A stretch of DNA of 11,859 bases. Source: Coemansia sp. RSA 922 (Eukaryota > Kickxellomycota > Kickxellomycetes > Kickxellales > Kickxellaceae). The position numbers and the translations under genes were made by a program. Each line of letters opens with the position of its first letter. Position 1 is the first letter of the stretch. The notes beneath the pieces were generated by a model that was not told the origin of the DNA, did no database searches, and saw only the letters and a program-made list of their open reading frames with translations. The stretch is from NCBI GenBank assembly GCA_027577415.1, contig JANBQS010000793.1, positions 1 through 11,859 on the forward strand, given 5' to 3'. Positions 7,533-11,859 of the stretch are shown here, piece after piece.

Positions 7533-9658
7533 ATGGCGTCGTCAGCTAATAGTGGTGGGGCGACTAATAACATCAACGACTACTTGCGGGTTAGTTCTGC
7601 TGGAGAGAGTGGATCTACAGGGCACCACCACCAGGTTCCGCCAGCGCATTTGTTGGCGCCGGATTTTTCAGCGTTTCTAATGTCGGCTAACGCAGCGACT
7701 CGGTCAACGCCGGGATCGCCGGCGACTTTTTCAGGCGGAATGGGGTTCCACTCTGTGCGTACGTCTCCGGCTCTGGCGCCCTCGATGCCGCAGTCGCCGG
7801 CGGGGGGCGGGCTGTTGCATAATGGAAGCTTTACGAATCTGGCGGCGCTCGGAGGCACGCATCCGATGTTTAGTGGGTTTGACTCGACCATTCACAGCGC
7901 GGTGCAGTCGGCTACAGCGTCGCCGATTGTCGGGGCGTTTAATCGCAGAGGCCTGCTGAACAGCATGGCCAACTTGAATATGGCGCAGCTGCCGCCGACG
8001 GCAATGGGATATATGGATACGGTATGTATTTTGTGTACTATTTCTAGCCCTTGTGGATTGCCTCATCCTGTGTGTCAGCTGATGTGTATGCTCTATTGTA
8101 TTGCGTGCGAACTTGTCCTTTTTTCAATTTTTGCATGAGCACGCGGGGGGTAGTCACTTGCTTATTTCTCTCTCCGCTCCTCGTTAATTTCCTTTTTTAA
8201 ACTAACGCCTCTCACTCTGTATTTTTAATTATTCTTCTTTTATAGAGCGGCATGTTTGGCAGTCCTACTACGCCGTTTTCGAACGCCGGGCCGATGGCGC
8301 CCATGCCCAGCATCGCGGTCAGCAGCGCCGGCAACCAGGGCGGAGACGGATTCCGGGCCCCGGCGGCGCCTGTGCAGCAGGAGCCCATGCAGCCGGCCGT
8401 CACCGCCGAGTTCCTGCAGCACGTGGAGCAGACCAAGGCGCGCGGGCTGAAAATCGAGCTGGAGGGAATTCCGCAGGAGAACGCAAAGTCGCGGGTGGAG
8501 ACGCAGATCAAGATCACGCTGCGGCTGAACACCGAGGACTCGGGCGAGCGGGCGACGTGCTGGACGCACCTGGCGCTGCCGGAGCTGCTGGTGTCGCGCG
8601 AGAAGTTCCGGCACCAGATGCAGCGGCGCGCGGCGGGGCACGCGGGCGACGCGGGGCGCATGCCGCTGTCGCCCGAGCACGTCGTGCACCTGGAGGCGGG
8701 CATCTTCTGCTCGAGCGACCCGACGCACAAGGTCGAGACGTGCCTGGGCTGCATCCGCCGCGAGTACAAGCGGTCGCTGCGCCGCAAGGACGCCGCCGGC
8801 CTGCGCAGCGGCGCGCCGAGCACGTGCACGACGCCGGCGCAGAGCCGGCCCGGGTCGCCGATGTTTGGCGAGAGCCCGCTGAGCGCCGGCCAGCGCCTGA
8901 CCGGGTCGATGGAGGCCGACTGGGACGAGCAGCGCATTGCGCTGGAGAAGCAGCGCATCGTCATCTTCAACTGCAGCGACATCCTGGACTTTTCAAAGGG
9001 CGAGGTCGTGCTGCCCACGCGCGTCACGTGCTACTGCCGCCACCACAACGAGAAGGAGGGCTTCTGCATCTGCCTGACGCTGCGCGACGCCCACGGCAAC
9101 GTGCTGGCCACGCACATCTCGCCGCCCATCATGATCACCGACGACCACAAGTCGACAAAGTTCAAAACCGACCGCAAGACCACGCGGTCCAAGCCCGAGT
9201 ACGACCGCCAGGGCGACGGCAGCGCCGTCTACGCCAACCACGCGCTGGCCGGCCTGGCCAGTCCGCTGGGCAACCACCCGAGCCACCTGCATCTTGTCGA
9301 TGGCTCGCTGGCCGGCTTCAAGGGCGGGAGGCAGGCCATGTCGGCGCGCAACTCGCCGACGCTTAAGCCCTATGCCCACCACGCTATCCTCGACACATAC
9401 TCGCAGTTTGCGTCGCTGGCTGGCACGCCCAGCCTGGGCAACACGCCGCTGGGGTCGCCCATGCTTTCGGCGGCTGCGGCTGCTGCGGCTGCCGCGCAGA
9501 TGGGTGGCGGCTTTGACTCGTCGTTCCATCTGCCGCAGGCTGCGTCCTCGCTGTCGGGCACTGGCGGCAGCTCCGCTGGGTACTCGTCAACCCAGGCGCC
9601 ACAGTCTTCGTCGTCGATTTACGGCAATATCAGTAGTGCTTCGTCTGGCCATTCGGCA

Positions 9659-9690
<32 letters not shown>

Positions 9691-10960
9691 TATTGCTGCG
9701 TCGGGGTACTCGTCGCATCATCAGCATAATGGTGGCCACTACAGCGTGCCTAATAGCGCTACTGGGTCCGGGCCTACTCTTAACGGATCGTTGTCGGCTT
9801 CGTCGTTGCAGCTGACCCCGGCGTATGCGGCTGGTCTGTCTGCTGCTACCGCTGCCGTGTCGAGCGGCAGCCTGTTGTTTGGAAACACTAGTGGCTTTGC
9901 GCAGCCTGCTAATGCCGCCTCTCAGCAACAACAGCCGATTGATGCTACGATGCAGGTTAGCCAGCTGTATCCCATGCAGGGTCCAGTTGCTGGAGGTATT
10001 AGCGTGCTGATCGCTGGGCGTGGGTTCCACCCGAACATTGCCGTGTACTTTGGCAACGTTCAAGCTGGGCGTGTGCAGGTATTGTCGCCGAATAACATTA
10101 CCTGCGTGTTGCCTCCGACCAAAACAGCGGGTCCTGCGGCTCTTCGTATCCGTGACTTGTTTACTATGGCGTTTTACGATGGTAGCGGCGATGGTCAGAC
10201 TCCTGTGGTGTTTAACTATGTCGAAGATACTGATCATACTATGATTGAGCTCTCGTTATACGTCACTGGGCTGCGACCTCAACAGCAGCAGCATGCTGAA
10301 AAGTTGTCCGGTATGGGGTCGCCTCAGATGAGCCCCGTCCTGGGCGACAGTCCACTTGGCGGATCGTCACCGCAGCGCAAGAGTAGTCCGTCGTCGGCGA
10401 GTGCCAAAATGTTGCAGGACCCAGTGATATTTAATATTTTGCGGCAGTTGCGTGGTGCTAGCGATAACCGAAATTTGGTAGAAATCGAGTCGGGACTAGT
10501 GAGTCTGTTTACTGCATTGCTGGGTAAGAACATGCTGGATGCAACGCGGCTGTCTATGCGGCATGAGGCGACGGGTCGTACGCTGTTACATTTTGCTGCA
10601 TTATTGGGGATGCTCAATCTAATGTCGTATCTGGCGGGTAATGGCGTGTCTCTGGATGAAGTCGACCATAATGGAATGACGGCTATGCATTTCGCTAGTA
10701 TGTATGGTCGTGCGGATATCGTTGAAATGCTATTGGCATCGGGCGCTATGCATGGAGTTAGATCGGCGCTGGGATCAACGCCTGCGGATCTGGCTAGGTC
10801 GTTGGGTCACCAGCAGATACAAATGGTTATTGAGGAACGTGATGGCTATTTGAAATTTATCAGAGACGAACCTACCGCTGCATTCTCGGCTGCGCAAGAG
10901 GGCGCGTTGTTTGGTTCTCATGTATTCTCAGCACCTCCTCAGCCACCTTACCAACCTTGA
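7533..10960 (+). CDS. SPT23: Spt23/Mga2-like transcription regulator (IPT/TIG + ankyrin, two exons)
   Basis: Exon 1 (7533-8021) and exon 2 (8246-10960) join in phase 0 to give 1067 residues. In yeast, Spt23/Mga2 control OLE1 and membrane-lipid unsaturation. Residues 1-225 are a low-complexity Ser/Gly/Ala/Pro region. An N-terminal family block follows: GLKIELEGIPQENAKSRVET (about 230-249), a Cys-containing basic stretch (CSSDPTHKVETCLGCIRREY, about 318-337), and TRVTCYCRHHNEKEGF continuing to ISPPIMITDDHK (about 421-465), which is highly characteristic of Spt23/Mga2. The linker at about 470-730 is Ser/Gly-rich, with Ala runs of 9 (572-580) and 12 (634-645). The IPT/TIG domain is at about 732-822 (YPMQGPVAGGISVLIAGRGF ... 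VYFGNV). Ankyrin repeats lie at about 937-1020 (GRTLLHFAALLGMLNLMSYL, NGMTAMHFASMYGRADIVEM). The start is the first ATG after the A-rich leader. The protein ends shortly after the ankyrins (QPPYQP) with no membrane helix, unlike yeast Spt23/Mga2. The first part of exon 2 is far more GC-rich than the rest. Confidence 0.9.
8022..8245 (+). other. Intron of the Spt23-like gene
   Basis: The intron is 224 nt and phase 0. The donor is GTATGT at 8022, an AACTAACG branch point lies near 8200-8207, and the acceptor is TTTTATAG ending at 8245. In-frame translation of the intron turns into an unrelated Cys/Leu-rich sequence, while exon 2 resumes the Ser/Pro/Gly-rich style (SGMFGSPTTPFS). An acceptor two bases later (8247) would shift the frame and is excluded. 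Confidence 0.88.
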
Positions 10961-11407
10961 TTATTGTTGCTTTTTTTTCATTCTTATTCTTATTCATTCT
11001 TTTTCTTTTTTAAACTTGAAAATTTTTTTATCCCAAAGTGTGTTATTGTGTTTACCGGATTTCGGATACCTTTCTTGTTTGATACAATGTATTGGGAAAA
11101 TTGTGATAGCAGGCGTTTTGTTGTCTTATTTTAGGATGTGTGAACATTCTGGAATTGGCCATCTGAGAACGTGGAGCAAGCCATTTGGGGAAAACGTCAT
11201 TTTTTACTTGTTTCAACAGCTTGGCGTATTTTTTTTAGAGCACAGCACAATTGTTGGGTCATGCGGGAAAAAAGGTGGAGAGTTATTATACAAAAGTGGC
11301 AAATCAAAGCACACTCTACACAAATCGTGTCAGTCGTTTTTTTTTTAAAATAAAAAAGTTCATGCATTGTTTAAAAGAATCATTCTTCTTTGCACAAAAA
11401 AATGTAT

Positions 11408-11528
11408 TGTCTTTCTTTCTCTCCCTCTTTTTTCCTCTGTAGTCTATATAAAAATGTGTTTCTTTTTATGAAAGCATGTCTTTCTTTCTCTCTTTCATTT
11501 TTTTGTACTTTCTTGCTTTATAAAAAAA
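11408..11528 (+). repeat. Imperfect tandem repeat of a pyrimidine-TATA module
   Basis: TGTCTTTCTTTCTCT occurs identically at 11408 and 11477 (69 bp apart). Each copy is followed by a diverged pyrimidine stretch and a TATA element (TATATAAAAA at 11445-11454, TATAAAAAAA at 11519-11528). It looks like an old local duplication of a promoter-like unit, though low complexity makes chance similarity possible. Confidence 0.45.
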
Positions 11529-11600
11529 GCCTTTACTACATAGACTGCTTTTTTTTGAAACATTCTTTGGATGAATATTTAGATTTATATCTCCCTTGGT

Positions 11601-11632
11601 GTCTCTCTCTCTTTCTCTCTCTTTTTTTCTTC
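11601..11632 (+). repeat. CT-rich microsatellite
   Basis: TCTCTCTCT followed by TTTCTCTCTCT, an interrupted CT repeat within the spacer before the right-edge exon. Confidence 0.75.
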
Positions 11633-11705
11633 ATTCTCTGCATTATTTTTTATATTTACTTCAAGCGAAAGTCTCTCTCTATTGTACAAAATATTTTTTT
11701 TTCAT

Positions 11706-11859
11706 ATGATGACAGATACCGGAAATCATCAAACTGGATTTTGGCCTCGACTATTTAGACCTGCTAATCCCGATACGCGGCTTATCAAGTTACGTCGACG
11801 TCCTCGCGAACAGCCACCGACTACTAGACAAATTAGTTGGCGTAGAAGGTCCTATGCAC
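11706..11859 (+). CDS. Partial gene at right edge, frame uncertain
   Basis: The composition changes abruptly from T-rich spacer to coding-like DNA and stays so to the window end. Two plus frames are open. One starts at ATG 11706 (MMTDTGNHQTGFWPRLFRPA...) and is rich in Arg and Pro. The other is open from 11716 and reads IPEIIKLDFGLDYLDLLIPI, continuing RGLSSYVDVLANSHRLL. I prefer the second: its residues are balanced and its third codon positions are richer in G/C (27 of 49 against 15 of 51), as in the neighbouring genes. It would be an internal exon entered at the TTTTTTTTTCATATGATGACAG acceptor (AG at 11714-11715). Its first exon would then lie in the spacer, where I could not identify it. 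I recognise no family. Confidence 0.4.
   Translation, partial: MMTDTGNHQTGFWPRLFRPANPDTRLIKLRRRPREQPPTTRQISWRRRSYA

Larger units (their letters stand above)
10961..11705. other. T- and CT-rich spacer right of the Spt23-like gene
   Basis: This is the probable 3' UTR/terminator of the Spt23-like gene, followed by the promoter of the next gene. It is dominated by T runs and TTTC/CT tracts. Two TATA-like elements (11445-11454 and 11519-11528) sit in similar sequence contexts. The open frames are Phe/Leu/Ser-rich translations of T-rich DNA and are not supported as genes. Confidence 0.5.

Noticed and set aside
8212..9027. Minus-strand open frames opposite the Spt23-like exon 2
   Set aside because: They are antisense shadows of GC-rich coding DNA, with no domain or start signal of their own.
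8557..9366. Long open frame of 269 codons overlapping the Spt23-like gene in another frame
   Set aside because: It is very rich in Ala, Arg, Gly, Pro and His, as expected from reading GC-rich codons out of frame. The true frame here carries clear Spt23/Mga2 motifs.
11390..11758. 122-codon Phe/Leu/Ser-rich frame suggesting a membrane protein
   Set aside because: It is a translation of T- and CT-rich spacer DNA. The hydrophobicity follows from TTT/CTT/TCT codons, and the frame closes just after entering the coding-like edge sequence.

Overview
The window looks like ordinary nuclear chromosome from a fungus. The genes are compact and have short GT-AG introns with CTAAC-type branch points. Intergenic DNA is rich in T, A and CT tracts, and the protein set is typically fungal (vacuolar ATPase proteolipid, omega-type glutathione transferase, Agx1-type aminotransferase, Spt23/Mga2-type regulator, DUF229 protein). 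The DUF229 fragment and the general gene structure made me think of an early-diverging lineage such as the Kickxellomycotina (Zoopagomycota). That placement is an impression from memory, not a measurement.

Layout, left to right. 1-1620: AT-rich DNA with one 128-codon open frame of unknown function (354-740, +). 1621-2584 (-): C-terminal part of a DUF229/alkaline-phosphatase-superfamily protein, lacking its 5' half and broken by a frameshift, so probably a pseudogene. 2746-3336 (+): V-ATPase proteolipid subunit c with one 87-nt intron. 3337-4197: non-coding DNA with a possible decayed small gene at 3474-3675. 4198-4911 (+): intronless omega-like glutathione S-transferase. 4912-5549: spacer and promoter with a clear TATA box at 5462. 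5550-6830 (+): alanine-glyoxylate aminotransferase (AGX1 type) with two in-frame starts and an overlapping three-codon upstream ORF. 6831-7532: long homopolymer-rich spacer and A-rich leader. 7533-10960 (+): a two-exon gene for a 1067-residue Spt23/Mga2-like transcription regulator with IPT/TIG and ankyrin domains. 10961-11859: T/CT-rich spacer and, at the right edge, a probable exon of another gene that leaves the window.

The genes do not form a cluster or a shared pathway. They are housekeeping functions: vacuolar acidification, redox/thiol metabolism, glyoxylate-glycine metabolism and lipid/transcription control. I see no rRNA, confident tRNA, CRISPR array, intact transposon or viral sequence. 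I did not find a previously undescribed system. The best leads are the aminotransferase start region, the missing membrane anchor and abrupt GC shift in the Spt23-like gene, the broken DUF229 gene next to the V-ATPase promoter, and a repeated TATA-containing module near the right edge.
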